A stretch of DNA of 45,371 nucleotides from CAZSTA01 sp964609495 [NCBI: uncultured bacterium] (GTDB taxonomy: Bacteria; CAZSTA01). Position numbers and translations under genes: made by a program. The first letter of the stretch is position 1. Each line of letters opens with the position of its first letter. Positions 1 to 9,349 of this stretch are shown here, piece by piece. Under the pieces are notes generated by a model. The model was given only the letters and a program-made list of their open reading frames with translations. It was not told the DNA's origin and did not search any database. The stretch is from positions 1 through 45,371 of the forward strand of contig CAZSTA010000005.1 in NCBI GenBank assembly GCA_964609495.1, given 5' to 3'.

Positions 1-866
1 AGAAGCCAAAAGGTTGGTTAGCACCTTCTATTCAGCACAAATTAGATTCACATCTTAGGATAATAGAGAAGGTTAAGGAGATATTACCTGTTACCAAAAT
101 TGTTATAGAGGTAGCCTCATTTGACACTCAGAAGATGCAGGATCCGGAAATTAAGGGGATTGAGTACCAGCAGGGGGAATTACAGGGCTATGAGGTTAAG
201 GAATACTTATTAGAGAAGTGGGGTAGGAAGTGTGCTTATTGTGGAAGGTTTAATATTCCACTTGAGGTAGATCATATAATTCCGAAGAGCCGAGGTGGGA
301 CAGATAGAATAAGTAATCTAACAATAGCTTGTAAAGAGTGTAATAGGAAGAAAGGGAACAGAACAGCAGCAGAATTCGAGTATCCAGGGATACAGGAAGA
401 GGCAAAAAAGTCATTAAAAGCAGTAGCATTTATGAATGTGGTAAGGTGGAGATTAGTTAATAAATTAAAAGAGATGGGTAATGATGTCTCTCATACTTAT
501 GGGTATATCACGAAGCAGAGACGGATAGAATTGGGACTGGAGAAGTCACACCATAATGATGCGTTTGTGATAGCTGGAGGTAAGGGACAAGAAAGATGTG
601 AAGTCTTTATGGTTAAGCAGAATAGAAGAAATAATAGAGGTTTACAGTTGAATAGAAAAGGATATAAGCCAAGCATTAGAAGGAAGAGGTACCAATATCA
701 GCCAAAAGATTTAGTGAAATTGGAGGGGAAAGTTTACGTTGTGGAGGGGATGTTTAATTATGGGAAGTGGGTGCGGATGATAGATAAGGCAGGTAATACG
801 CTGGATGTGGCTATATCAAAGATAAGTTTATTAAAATATCAGAAGGGATTAGCTTTTGGATATTAA
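1..866 (+). CDS. iscB: IscB-type RNA-guided nuclease, 3' part (5' end cut by window edge)
   Basis: The reading frame is open from base 3, so the window starts inside the gene. In order it shows the RuvC-II strand (IEVASFD, with the acidic Glu), an HNH domain, and the RuvC-III motif HHNDAF. Counting from the Met at 135, the HNH domain has two CxxC zinc pairs (C33/C36, C66/C69) around VDHI with D46-H47, and RuvC-III has H139, H140 and D142. A basic C-terminal region of about 95 residues fits the PLMP/TID part of IscB. RuvC-I, the bridge helix and any upstream omega RNA lie outside. Known IscB proteins are RNA-guided nickases or nucleases of ISC (IS200/IS605-like) elements and are ancestral to Cas9. 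No transposase is visible. All catalytic residues that can be seen are intact. Confidence 0.93.
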   Translation, partial: KPKGWLAPSIQHKLDSHLRIIEKVKEILPVTKIVIEVASFDTQKMQDPEIKGIEYQQGELQGYEVKEYLLEKWGRKCAYCGRFNIPLEVDHIIPKSRGGTDRISNLTIACKECNRKKGNRTAAEFEYPGIQEEAKKSLKAVAFMNVVRWRLVNKLKEMGNDVSHTYGYITKQRRIELGLEKSHHNDAFVIAGGKGQERCEVFMVKQNRRNNRGLQLNRKGYKPSIRRKRYQYQPKDLVKLEGKVYVVEGMFNYGKWVRMIDKAGNTLDVAISKISLLKYQKGLAFGY

Positions 867-962
867 GTCTATAGGCGTTTCATCCCCTACCACATTGTTT
901 TCACGCCGGTTTTATAAAGTAAGATAGGAAATTATCTTCTCTAAATCTGGAGGTGAAGTGAA

Positions 963-1550
963 ATTAAGAGAATAGCTGATATTCTAACTTTATCAAGGTT
1001 ACTCATCAGCATTTTAATTGTGCGTTGGGGTCAGATGTTGGGTAAAAGCGGTTTAGAGATTGTTATTGCGGCACTTCTGATCGGCTGGACCACTGATGTC
1101 CTAGATGGTCCAATAGCTCGAAAAGATCCTAACTGGCGGAAAAATTTAATCGGAGATAGCGACTTTTTGATAGACGTCGCTCTAGTAGTATCAATACTCT
1201 GCTATTTAACTTTTAGCGGTTTTGTCTCCTCAAGGCTGGCCCTAATTTATTTCCTCGTAGCTAGCCTATTCGTATTTCGCTACCGCTCTCAAGCTGTTAC
1301 GATGGCGTTTATGGCTCCGGTTGATGCTTTTATAATATATGTGGCTTGGCGAGATTCTAATTTGTGGGGGTGGGCGATCATACTTTGGATTATTGTTATA
1401 TTGCTTTTTGATTGGCATCGCTTCACCCAAGTAGTTGATAATTTTATCCAAGGGATGGGAGAGATACTATCCAGAGGCAGAAATGATAATACTTTGTTGA
1501 ATACAATTAATAGCTGGCTATCCCTTCCCGGAGGTATCGATTATAGGTAA
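963..1550 (+). CDS. CDP-alcohol phosphatidyltransferase family membrane protein
   Basis: Integral membrane enzyme of the family that moves a phosphatidyl group from CDP-diacylglycerol to an alcohol (PgsA-like). Numbered from 963, the signature is D45xxD48G49xxAR, then G64, D67 and D71; the spacing before G64 is two residues longer than the textbook pattern. About five hydrophobic segments are visible. A GTG lies at 1020, but homology and the ribosome-binding site argue for an earlier start. The typical N-terminal motif (ADILTLSRLLIS) is encoded upstream of it, and GGAGGT at 949-954 sits 8 nt before an ATT codon at 963, giving 195 residues. The substrate alcohol cannot be told from sequence. 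It is followed directly by the B12 regulatory region and is probably a separate unit. Confidence 0.8.
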   Translation: MKRIADILTLSRLLISILIVRWGQMLGKSGLEIVIAALLIGWTTDVLDGPIARKDPNWRKNLIGDSDFLIDVALVVSILCYLTFSGFVSSRLALIYFLVASLFVFRYRSQAVTMAFMAPVDAFIIYVAWRDSNLWGWAIILWIIVILLFDWHRFTQVVDNFIQGMGEILSRGRNDNTLLNTINSWLSLPGGIDYR

Positions 1551-1568
1551 ATCAAGAAATTTCAGGTA

Positions 1569-1597
1569 TTGACTTTTGCGATTACTTATGCTATACT
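1569..1597 (+). promoter_or_regulatory. Sigma70-type promoter of the B12 uptake operon
   Basis: TTGACT at 1569-1574 and TATACT at 1592-1597 are separated by 17 bp. The promoter lies directly upstream of the cobalamin riboswitch and reads toward it; the predicted start is near 1604. Confidence 0.8.
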
Positions 1598-1644
1598 TTA
1601 AACAAAGGTAATTTCTTCATATCGTTCTTTCTAAAGTTAATAGC

Positions 1645-1850
1645 CAGTATCTAGGTTCCATTAAGGATTAAAAGGGAAATCGGTGCGAAGCCGATACGGT
1701 CCCGCCACTGTAATCGGGGAGCGAACTCGCGGGCATACCACTGGGATAACTATCCTGGGAAGGTGCGAGGAAGCGATGATCCGAGAGTCAGGAGACCTGC
1801 CAGATGCGAAAGTCAAACTGCCTTCGGTTGAAAGGGGGTGAGACAAAAGC
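1645..1850 (+). promoter_or_regulatory. Cobalamin (B12) riboswitch
   Basis: The conserved B12 box AGTCAGGAGACCTGCC is at 1786-1801. Upstream are the other hallmark blocks: the hairpin AATCGGTGCGAAGCCGAT, then ACGGTCCCGCCACTGTAA and CCACTGGG. It lies between a promoter and a terminator, ahead of B12 transport genes. Adenosylcobalamin binding is expected to shut the operon off. The outer boundaries are approximate. Confidence 0.96.
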
Positions 1851-1883
1851 GCGATATTTATATCGTGTTCCCACTAAAATGTT

Positions 1884-1922
1884 ACCCCTAGCTTTTCTTA
1901 TTGAAGAAGGCTAGGGGTTTTT
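1884..1922 (+). terminator. Intrinsic terminator acting as riboswitch expression platform
   Basis: CCCCTAGC (1885-1892) pairs with GCTAGGGG (1910-1917), extended by TTTTCTT against GAAGAA, and is followed by a T run. It sits 35 nt before the first transporter gene and after the B12 aptamer, so it is the likely off-switch. Confidence 0.9.
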
Positions 1923-1957
1923 GTTTCGATGAAAAGAAATAAAATAGGAGGTCGAAG

Positions 1958-2872
1958 ATGTCGATTAAAAAATTAGCATTAGCGTTGGTCATTTCCTTAT
2001 TAGTCTTATCGATAGGGATGCCTATTGGAGATTGTTCAAGTGGCAACTTCCCTATTACCTTAACTGATGATATGGGCAATGAGGTGACGGTAGAAAAAGA
2101 GCCCCAAAGAATAATCTCCATTTCTCCTAGCAATACCGAGATCCTTTTTGCCATCGGGGCGGGGGATAAAGTTGTAGGAGTAACCGATTATTGCGATTAT
2201 CCAGAGGAGGCAAAGGAAAAGGAAAAGATCGGAGGCTTCTCTGATCCCAGTATAGAGATGATTGTAGCTCTTAACCCAGATCTTATCTTGATAACCAGTG
2301 GAGTCCAAGAATCTATAACGAATGAGTTGGAGAAATTAGATTTAACTGTGCTGGTCATCGAGCCCAAAACCTTAGAAGCGATGCTGAAATCCGTTATGTT
2401 AATGGGGAAAGCCATTGGTCAGGTTGAGGAAGCGGAAGAGCTAGTCTCCAACCTCCAGGAGAGGATCGATAAAGTCGTATCTAAGACCGAGGTTATACCA
2501 GAAGCTGATAAACCTAAAGTCTTCTTTGAAGTGTGGAACGATCCCTTGATGACCGCTGGGCCAGGATCTTTCCTAGATGATATGATTCGACTAGCAGGAG
2601 GGATAAATATCGCGGCTGATACGGATAAGGAGTATCCTATGTTTAGCTTGGAAGCCTTGGTGGCTAGAGACCCCGAGGTCATAATCGGTGGGCATATAAC
2701 CATCCCAGACCTCAGAGCAGTTGAGAAAAGAGAGGGATGGACGGATATAAAGGCTGTTAAAGAGGGTCGAATTTACGCTGGAGATATTAACATCTTTGTC
2801 CGACCTGGTCCAAGATTGGTCGATGGTTTAGAGGCAATGGCTAAATTTATCCATCCCGAGTTATTTGAATAG
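1958..2872 (+). CDS. btuF: Periplasmic B12-binding protein of an ABC transporter (BtuF-like)
   Basis: A 304-residue PF01497-type binding protein. The N-terminal hydrophobic signal (about residues 5-25) is followed by a Cys-containing stretch (GDCSSG) that is not a good lipobox, so export as a soluble or weakly predicted lipoprotein is possible. Two alpha/beta lobes are evident: PQRIISISPSNTEI begins the first and FEVWNDPLMTAGP begins the second. The start ATG has AGGAGG 9 nt upstream. Family members bind B12 or iron siderophores; the riboswitch in front and the permease behind make cobalamin the best call. No BtuD ATPase gene is next to it. Confidence 0.9.
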   Translation: MSIKKLALALVISLLVLSIGMPIGDCSSGNFPITLTDDMGNEVTVEKEPQRIISISPSNTEILFAIGAGDKVVGVTDYCDYPEEAKEKEKIGGFSDPSIEMIVALNPDLILITSGVQESITNELEKLDLTVLVIEPKTLEAMLKSVMLMGKAIGQVEEAEELVSNLQERIDKVVSKTEVIPEADKPKVFFEVWNDPLMTAGPGSFLDDMIRLAGGINIAADTDKEYPMFSLEALVARDPEVIIGGHITIPDLRAVEKREGWTDIKAVKEGRIYAGDINIFVRPGPRLVDGLEAMAKFIHPELFE

Positions 2873-2947
2873 GAGCTGAGGAAGATCGATCTATCTAAAG
2901 CCCAGAGAAGAAAAATTGAAAACAAGATCGGAATAAAGAGCAACCTC

Positions 2948-3973
2948 TTGCGCAAGAGGATTCTCATAGCTCTATCCTTTATAGCAATTATAGTTTTTGT
3001 CTTTGCTATAGGCACTGGAGCTGTATCTATACCTATGAGAGACGTCCTCAGAGTCTTGTCGGGTAAGATTCCTCTTATAAATAAATTCATCGACTCCACC
3101 ACAACCAAATCGACCCAAACCATAATCCTGAAGATCAGGTTACCGAGAGTCATCCTGGGGATGCTAGTGGGAGCATCCCTCTCCACCGCGGGAGCGGTTC
3201 TACAAGGGTTATTCAAAAATCCGATGGCGGATCCCTACATTGTGGGAGTCTCCGCTGGAGCTGGCTTAGGGGCAGTCATCGCGATGGTTCTTAGGATCGA
3301 TATCTGGTTCTGGGGATTAAGCTCAGTTCCGATCCTTGCTTTTTTAACTGGACTCGGCACTACCCTTTTAGTCTATTCGATAGCTCAAAGAAGTGGTTAT
3401 CTGCCTATGGAGACCTTCCTTTTAGCTGGGATAGCGATTGGCTCTGTCGCTTCCGCTATGACCTCCTTTATGATTATGTGGAGCAAGAACGAGATTCTAC
3501 ATGGAGTCATCTATTGGCTGATGGGAGGGTTATCAACGAGCAGTTGGGATAAAGTCAGGATGATCTTGCCCTACACTTGTGTGGGGATCTTGATCGTTCT
3601 CAGCTTCTCCCGTGATCTTAATATTATGACTTTAGGAGAGGAATCGGCTCAACATCTGGGAATCGACATAGAGGTCGTGAAGAAGATTCTTCTGGCGACA
3701 ACTTCTCTCCTAACCGCAGCCGCTGTTTCGGTAAGTGGATTGATCGGTTTCATAGGGCTTATTATCCCTCATATAATGAGGATAATTATTGGCCCCGATC
3801 ATCGTTTTCTCCTCCCAGCCTCGATCATAACTGGAGGCCTCTTCTTAGCTCTAGCCGACGTCGGAGCCAGAACTATCCTGGCTCCCATAGAGATCCCCGT
3901 AGGAATCATAACCGCCTGCCTAGGAGGTCCCTTCTTCGCTTATCTGCTAAGGGGGAAACGGAAGATGTTCTAA
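2948..3973 (+). CDS. btuC: B12 ABC transporter permease (BtuC/FecCD family)
   Basis: A 341-residue inner-membrane permease with about ten hydrophobic segments. Family motifs include LRLPR-like IRLPRVILGM early on, GAVLQGLFKNPMADPYIVG in the middle and GLIGFIGLIIPHIMR near the coupling region. The first conventional start is TTG at 2948, but the frame is open back to the stop of the preceding gene, so the true start may be a non-ATG codon up to 63 nt earlier (ATC at 2885 and CTG at 2876 are candidates). It should pair with the upstream binding protein. No ATPase is encoded in this cluster, so one must come from elsewhere. Confidence 0.92.
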   Translation: MRKRILIALSFIAIIVFVFAIGTGAVSIPMRDVLRVLSGKIPLINKFIDSTTTKSTQTIILKIRLPRVILGMLVGASLSTAGAVLQGLFKNPMADPYIVGVSAGAGLGAVIAMVLRIDIWFWGLSSVPILAFLTGLGTTLLVYSIAQRSGYLPMETFLLAGIAIGSVASAMTSFMIMWSKNEILHGVIYWLMGGLSTSSWDKVRMILPYTCVGILIVLSFSRDLNIMTLGEESAQHLGIDIEVVKKILLATTSLLTAAAVSVSGLIGFIGLIIPHIMRIIIGPDHRFLLPASIITGGLFLALADVGARTILAPIEIPVGIITACLGGPFFAYLLRGKRKMF

Positions 3974-4043
3974 ATCTATTTTTACTTTAAAAGTAGTTGG
4001 GAAATAAAAGCTGGTTTGAATAACAAATTAAGGAGGGTAAAAG

Positions 4044-6080
4044 ATGTCGAAGTTAAAGAGATTTTCCGGAGAGTTATTGTTGGTACTAACACTCATCTTT
4101 GCTTTTCAAATAGGAGTTCTAGCTCAAGAAGCCTACGAGCTAAAACTTAAAGAGGTAGTTATAACTGCTGCTAAACTGGAACAATATTTGAAGGACGTTC
4201 CCGTCGCCACTGAGGTGATAACCAGGGAGGAGATCGAGGAAAGTGGTGCTAAGACCTTAAGAGAGATTGTGGAGGATAAAGTAGGGCTTATCGTTAGAGG
4301 TTATGGAGGATTGGGTTCACAATCCTCGGTGAGTATAAGAGGATCAAGTTCTCCCCAGGTATTGGTGATGATCGACGGAAGACCTATAAATTCTATCACC
4401 GCGGGTTCAGCAAATTCGAGCGATATACCATTAGATATGGTGGAAAGGATCGAGATCATTAGATCTCCCTCCTCAAGCCTCTACGGAGCAAATGCTCTCG
4501 GAGGAGTAATCAATATCATTACCAAGTCTCCCCCCCAGAAGAGGACAATTGAAGCTAAGTTGGAATATGGCTCCTACAACACTCAGAATTACATTGCGAG
4601 CTATGGAGCCAGTAGCAAAGTGGGATTGGGATATATCCTTTCCTTCACCCATCAAGCCTCCGATGGCTTTCGGGATAACAGCGACTATGGGATGAATAAC
4701 CTCTCCCTTAAGCTAGATTATAAGATCATGCCTTCAGCCTCAGTTACCATCTCCGCAGGCTATAAGGATACCGATCTGGGAGTGCCAGGGCCAAGACCTC
4801 CTACGGGAACGACCCCCAAGTATGGCAATGAGGAGGTAACATCCCTCTACGATCGTCAGAACACCAGCGGGTGGTTTAGACAACTAGCCTTCGATTGGGA
4901 TATGAGCGATTACTCCACCTTGAAGGCTAAAACCCACTTAAATAGCGATACTCTGGAATACAAAACTGTCTATGACGACTGGATGACAGGGGCGAAGTTG
5001 GAGGAAAAGAACAAATATGTAACTGACACTATGGCAGTTGATCTCCAATATGAATATAAGGAGATCGCCTCTCACCGCCTAGCCGCGGGATTGGAGTGGC
5101 AACAGGACAAGGCTGATATGAATCAGGAGGTCAAGAACATCGAAACAGGCGAGGTCACTCCTACAAGCTGGAATCCAGAGGCGAGTAAGTATGGATTATG
5201 GGTTGAGGATATATGGTCCATAGATCCCGAGTTGGATATCACTCCGGGGCTTCGCTTTGATAACCACTCGGAGTATGGATCCCAACTTAGCCCTCGACTG
5301 GGAATGCTATATAACCTGAGCGAGAAGGAAAGGTTTAGAGCCTCGATAGGAACTGCTTATAGAGCCCCCACCTTCAACGATCTTTACTGGCCAACTGGCG
5401 GCAATAAGGATCTGAAGCCAGAGAAAGGGTGGTCGCTCGAGATGGGTCTTGAGGATACCTCAACTGCATCTCAGCTAAAACGAGGCACCTTATTCTATCG
5501 AAATGTAACTGATCTCATCGCTTGGGTGCCAAATGCAGAAGGAACGTGGCAGCCAACAAATGTGAATTCCTATAATGTCCTAGGATTTGAATTAGAGTTG
5601 GAAACTGAGATCAATGAGAAGGTGTCAGCTGGGGTAAATTATACCTTCCTCCATGCTAAGCAGACTAATTCAGAGGTGGTATATTCCGACTGGATGACGG
5701 GTGAGGAAAGGAGAGAGAAGGTAACCAGAGATGCTGCTTTCGTTCCTAAGAACAAATTAGGATTTGACTTAACCTGGAAACTATCACCTTGCTTGAGAAC
5801 GGTCTTTACTGGAGTAGTGGTTGGGGAGAGAGTGAATTACTATGCTAATTACTCTAATGCACCTATTGTAACGATGAAGACTAAGAAATTGCCCAGCTAC
5901 TTCCTTATGAACGCTAAGGTAAGCGGAACTTTTGCGGACAATTACGAAGCATTTCTTAAGCTCGATAATATCTTCGATGCTGATTATCAGGAGCAATTTG
6001 GCATATCCTATGACGATCGGGGTTATCCGATGCCTGGGCTGACCTTGAGCTTGGGGGTCAAGGCGAATGTGAATATCTAG
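4044..6080 (+). CDS. btuB: TonB-dependent outer-membrane receptor, BtuB-like
   Basis: A 678-residue receptor with a signal peptide (about 1-27), a TonB box (KEVVITAAK, about 36-44), a plug domain to about residue 160 (VSIRGSSS, NALGGVINIITK) and a 22-strand type barrel rich in aromatic/hydrophilic alternation. The start ATG follows AGGAGG. It ends in NVNI rather than the usual terminal Phe or Trp. Two barrel loops carry similar stretches (DDWMTGAKLEEK and SDWMTGEERREK). Placement under the cobalamin riboswitch and between btuC and a TonB-like gene supports B12 or a corrinoid as ligand. Confidence 0.93.
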   Translation: MSKLKRFSGELLLVLTLIFAFQIGVLAQEAYELKLKEVVITAAKLEQYLKDVPVATEVITREEIEESGAKTLREIVEDKVGLIVRGYGGLGSQSSVSIRGSSSPQVLVMIDGRPINSITAGSANSSDIPLDMVERIEIIRSPSSSLYGANALGGVINIITKSPPQKRTIEAKLEYGSYNTQNYIASYGASSKVGLGYILSFTHQASDGFRDNSDYGMNNLSLKLDYKIMPSASVTISAGYKDTDLGVPGPRPPTGTTPKYGNEEVTSLYDRQNTSGWFRQLAFDWDMSDYSTLKAKTHLNSDTLEYKTVYDDWMTGAKLEEKNKYVTDTMAVDLQYEYKEIASHRLAAGLEWQQDKADMNQEVKNIETGEVTPTSWNPEASKYGLWVEDIWSIDPELDITPGLRFDNHSEYGSQLSPRLGMLYNLSEKERFRASIGTAYRAPTFNDLYWPTGGNKDLKPEKGWSLEMGLEDTSTASQLKRGTLFYRNVTDLIAWVPNAEGTWQPTNVNSYNVLGFELELETEINEKVSAGVNYTFLHAKQTNSEVVYSDWMTGEERREKVTRDAAFVPKNKLGFDLTWKLSPCLRTVFTGVVVGERVNYYANYSNAPIVTMKTKKLPSYFLMNAKVSGTFADNYEAFLKLDNIFDADYQEQFGISYDDRGYPMPGLTLSLGVKANVNI

Positions 6081-6157
6081 GGTTATCAATTTGACCAACA
6101 TTAGAGGGCAGTTTAAGTTTTGACTGCTCCTACCATTACCTTTAGAGATGAGCTAAA

Positions 6158-8572
6158 ATGTTGAAAGATAAATCTCTCAGATCAGGACTTTTAATATCCC
6201 TGTTCTTTCATATTATCCTATTCCTTTATCTCTCCAAAGTTATGCTCTCCAAAGATATAGATATATCTGAGGAGGCGAAGATGATCAGGGTGGAGATCGT
6301 GGAGCTAATTCGGCCTAAAGAGGAAGAGGTTTCACTGATAGCTCGGGCAAAGCCCGAGGCGAAAATATCGGAGAGTTATCGAGAGCTTCCTCAACAAGAG
6401 AGAAGTGTAGAGGAATTACATAAGAAGACGGGCGAGTTAGAATATGAGAGGGTAGATATCGAGTTCAAAAGTAGCTCCATAAAAGTAGAGAAGGCTATCA
6501 GACTTAGGGAGATTGCTAAACCGTTTAAAGAAGATTTTAGTCCTAAGCCTCAACGTATTGAGTTTGAAGCTCATCTGCAAGATGAATCAGCTAAGAGTAC
6601 CGATCGAGAGAGTGCAGAGAGGGAATACTATCTCACACTCTCAGTAGCTCAGCCTCCTGAACGCGATTCCTTGCCGAGTGAGGTGGTCAAATCCGAGCAT
6701 CTTTTTTCTCCTCCTCTCTCTAGGGAAGATCTCTCTGAGGAGAGGGAGAGCAAAGATCACACTTCTAAGGAAACGGATAGCGAGAAGACAGTGGGCGAGA
6801 AACTCTCCAAGAGGGATATTCAAGAAGAAGTTGAGGATCGTCCCTTTAAGGAATTGCCAACTGAGAAGACCTTAAAACCTGAGCCCGATCTCCCTTCTCA
6901 ACTAGTAGAAAGTAGCCTCGAGGAAGAAGAAATAGAAAGGACCGATACGCTCTCCCAAAAGGTGATCTATGAAGAGGAGATAGAAAGTAAGCTCCCAAGG
7001 GAGATCTATATAGAAGGGGAAGATAAGGATATCTCTACTATCTTTCCTCATCAATCGGACATAGGAGTGGAAAAACCGACTATCTCCTCTCTTCTCGTTG
7101 CCCCCTCAGTTCAGAGCTTCTCTGGAGAGGTGGCTTCCGAAGGAGGAACGATAGTTGAAGAGGCGGCTTCTAAAAAGATATTCACTAGTGAATTAAAAGT
7201 CGATAAGAGAGAGAAAGTAGTTTCGCAAGTCCAGGAGGAGAAGGCTTCTGATAAAACAAACTTGCCCCAGAAAACGATGGATGAATTAAAGCCCGATCTC
7301 CCTCTCAATCCTCCTGTTCCCTCAACTGATAGCCTTCCCAGGGAGGAGACGCTAAGTAATGCAGTATCTCAGAAGAGTATAATCAGAGATGAAGAGATAG
7401 AAAAAGAAAAGATAAAAGAGAGCGGAAGTAGCGAAGCATTAGATTCAGATATTTCCTTTGTCAGCACCTCTTCCCCCTGGGGTGCTAATGTGAAGATGTT
7501 GACTGATAAGGAAAGGATAAATAAAGTTATAGTGGGTAGAAAAGGAAAGAGAAAAGCTGGAAAGAAAATCTCATCTTCTCAAGAAGAGCTTAAGCCGATT
7601 AATCCTCTCGATCCCTACCCTTCGATAGATAATATCTCTGGAGATGAGGATATAAAAAACACTGATCTTACTTTAAAGGGGGTTGTTAGAGGTAAGGAAG
7701 TAAAAGATGATTTCTCAGATATAATATTTAAATCTTATCCTGGAGAGGAGAGATCATCGGAAGAGGTAAATAAAGGTAAAGATAAGGATACGCCTCCTTT
7801 AGATAGAACGGCTATCTCCGATTCGAAAAAGGAAGGTTCTATGGTAGATCTAGATAGTAAGGTCATTGCCACCACCACAGACCAGCTTAAGGAAACCCCA
7901 TATATCCCTGCTGGAGATAAGGACTTTTATATCGAAGATGAGGATGTATCTGTAAAAGAGACAGATCTCTCTAAGATAGAGGAGGAGAAACACTCATCAC
8001 AACTCAAGAGCGCTCCTGCGCCCATTCAGGGGGAGAAAATCATCGCAGAAACCGAGGAAGAGCTGAGGAAAGTTTCTCCTAGCTTAGTGGAAGATAAAGA
8101 AAGCCTACCCGATGTCGCTTTGCCCAAAAAAGATATAATACCTCCTCCAGTTCAAGATATCACTCCTAATTCTGTAACCTCTTCTAAAGAGGATCTATCT
8201 GATAAGGAGCTGTTTGAAGGGAGTGAGGAGAGAGTCGAACCCTCCTCGACTTCTCAAATTGATGAAAGCAAAGGGGAAGGGGAGATATTAAATGGATATA
8301 TAGAGGTCATAAGTGCTAAGATAGAGGAGATAAAAGTATATCCGGAGAGAGCAAGGGAAAAAAATATAGAAGGGAAAGTTACCTTGAGATTTCTAATAAA
8401 TAGGGCAGGAGAGGTTAGGGATATAGAAGTAATAGTATCTTCTGGGCACAAAGTTCTGGATGTAGCGGCAATATTAGCTATTAGAAGGGCTTCTCCCTTC
8501 CCCCCCTTTCCTGCTGGAATGACAAGGGAGAAGGCTTGGGTTGAGTTACCGATCATCTATAGATTAAAGTAA
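6158..8572 (+). CDS. Very long TonB-like periplasm-spanning protein
   Basis: An 804-residue protein. A single N-terminal membrane anchor (about residues 10-28) precedes about 680 residues of highly charged, low-complexity linker rich in Glu, Lys, Ser and Asp. A C-terminal TonB domain follows from about residue 720 (EEIKVYPERAREKNIEGKV, then FLINRAGEVRDI and ASPFPPFP). TonB transmits inner-membrane energy to outer-membrane receptors; the usual length is near 240 residues and the usual linker is Pro-Lys or Pro-Glu rich. The receptor directly upstream is the likely client. No ExbB or ExbD gene is in the window. Its 3' end overlaps the convergent lipoprotein gene by 20 bp. Confidence 0.85.
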   Translation: MLKDKSLRSGLLISLFFHIILFLYLSKVMLSKDIDISEEAKMIRVEIVELIRPKEEEVSLIARAKPEAKISESYRELPQQERSVEELHKKTGELEYERVDIEFKSSSIKVEKAIRLREIAKPFKEDFSPKPQRIEFEAHLQDESAKSTDRESAEREYYLTLSVAQPPERDSLPSEVVKSEHLFSPPLSREDLSEERESKDHTSKETDSEKTVGEKLSKRDIQEEVEDRPFKELPTEKTLKPEPDLPSQLVESSLEEEEIERTDTLSQKVIYEEEIESKLPREIYIEGEDKDISTIFPHQSDIGVEKPTISSLLVAPSVQSFSGEVASEGGTIVEEAASKKIFTSELKVDKREKVVSQVQEEKASDKTNLPQKTMDELKPDLPLNPPVPSTDSLPREETLSNAVSQKSIIRDEEIEKEKIKESGSSEALDSDISFVSTSSPWGANVKMLTDKERINKVIVGRKGKRKAGKKISSSQEELKPINPLDPYPSIDNISGDEDIKNTDLTLKGVVRGKEVKDDFSDIIFKSYPGEERSSEEVNKGKDKDTPPLDRTAISDSKKEGSMVDLDSKVIATTTDQLKETPYIPAGDKDFYIEDEDVSVKETDLSKIEEEKHSSQLKSAPAPIQGEKIIAETEEELRKVSPSLVEDKESLPDVALPKKDIIPPPVQDITPNSVTSSKEDLSDKELFEGSEERVEPSSTSQIDESKGEGEILNGYIEVISAKIEEIKVYPERAREKNIEGKVTLRFLINRAGEVRDIEVIVSSGHKVLDVAAILAIRRASPFPPFPAGMTREKAWVELPIIYRLK

Positions 8573-9332
8573 ATTTATCTCGGTCACTCTCTTTCTCGAT
8601 CGTCAGCAGAAGAGAGCTTACCGGTGATAAAGGGGACATCGGGGGCGGTAGCACTAAGATCCTCACCGGATCGCTTATCCCGATCGCCCCCTTATCGTCC
8701 TCCACCGTCAATATTATCTCATAAATTCTCTCCTCGGTATATATGTGACTATTCATCACCCCATAGGAACGAGTCCCATCTCCAAAATCCCAGGCGTAAC
8801 TTATAACCGATCCATCTTTATCCTTTCCGATTCCCTCGCAATGTATTCCTAAAGGAGCATTTCCTTCAGTGGGGCTGATCTTAGCGATAGCTTCGGGAGG
8901 AATATTTCCCTCCGTGGTGAATATCCACTCATAAGCGGAAAGCTCGATCTTATCCTCGCTCTCAGCCAATCCTTCTTCTCCGATAGATACCCTGTAACTC
9001 CTTCCCGAATCTAAGCGATCATCAGGTATGAATATAAACGATTCTCCCGATACCTTCCATTGGAACTTCCCCTCGATCTCCTCTTTCCTAGGTTCCTCTC
9101 TAAGGGAAGCAGGAATCATCTTGAAATCCTTCTCAACTGAAGATCTATTCATAGGAGTATTAAATTCGACCAGGATTGGAGCCTTAATGGATACTCCCAC
9201 TACTCCCGCTGAAGGCTCGGTTTTTATAATTTGGGGAATAAGGCTCTCTTCCTTTGTCGTTTTCTTACCTCCCCCACAACTAGCGATCAAAGTTGATAAC
9301 AAGAGAATCGAGATAATGATATATTTTCTCAT
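8553..9332 (-). CDS. Lipoprotein with Big_5-like and PKD domains
   Basis: A 259-residue protein with a lipoprotein signal peptide; the lipobox is LIASC with Cys at about residue 19. Residues about 35-140 resemble a bacterial Ig-like (Big_5) domain (IKTEPSAGVVGVSI, LVEFNTPMN, YEWIFTTEG). Residues about 145-230 form a PKD domain (YAWDFGDGTRSYG, ILTVEDDKGAIG). Both folds are beta sandwiches common in surface proteins. It lies 17 bp downstream of the beta-propeller gene and is probably co-transcribed with it. Ligand and role are unknown. Confidence 0.82.
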   Translation of the reverse strand: MRKYIIISILLLSTLIASCGGGKKTTKEESLIPQIIKTEPSAGVVGVSIKAPILVEFNTPMNRSSVEKDFKMIPASLREEPRKEEIEGKFQWKVSGESFIFIPDDRLDSGRSYRVSIGEEGLAESEDKIELSAYEWIFTTEGNIPPEAIAKISPTEGNAPLGIHCEGIGKDKDGSVISYAWDFGDGTRSYGVMNSHIYTEERIYEIILTVEDDKGAIGISDPVRILVLPPPMSPLSPVSSLLLTIEKESDRDKFTLIYR

Positions 9333-9349
9333 AATTTCACTCCCTCCCC

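Noticed and set aside
2060-2308. Antisense open frames over the B12 transporter and other genes
   Set aside because: They lie opposite well-supported genes, lack ribosome-binding sites and show no recognisable protein pattern.
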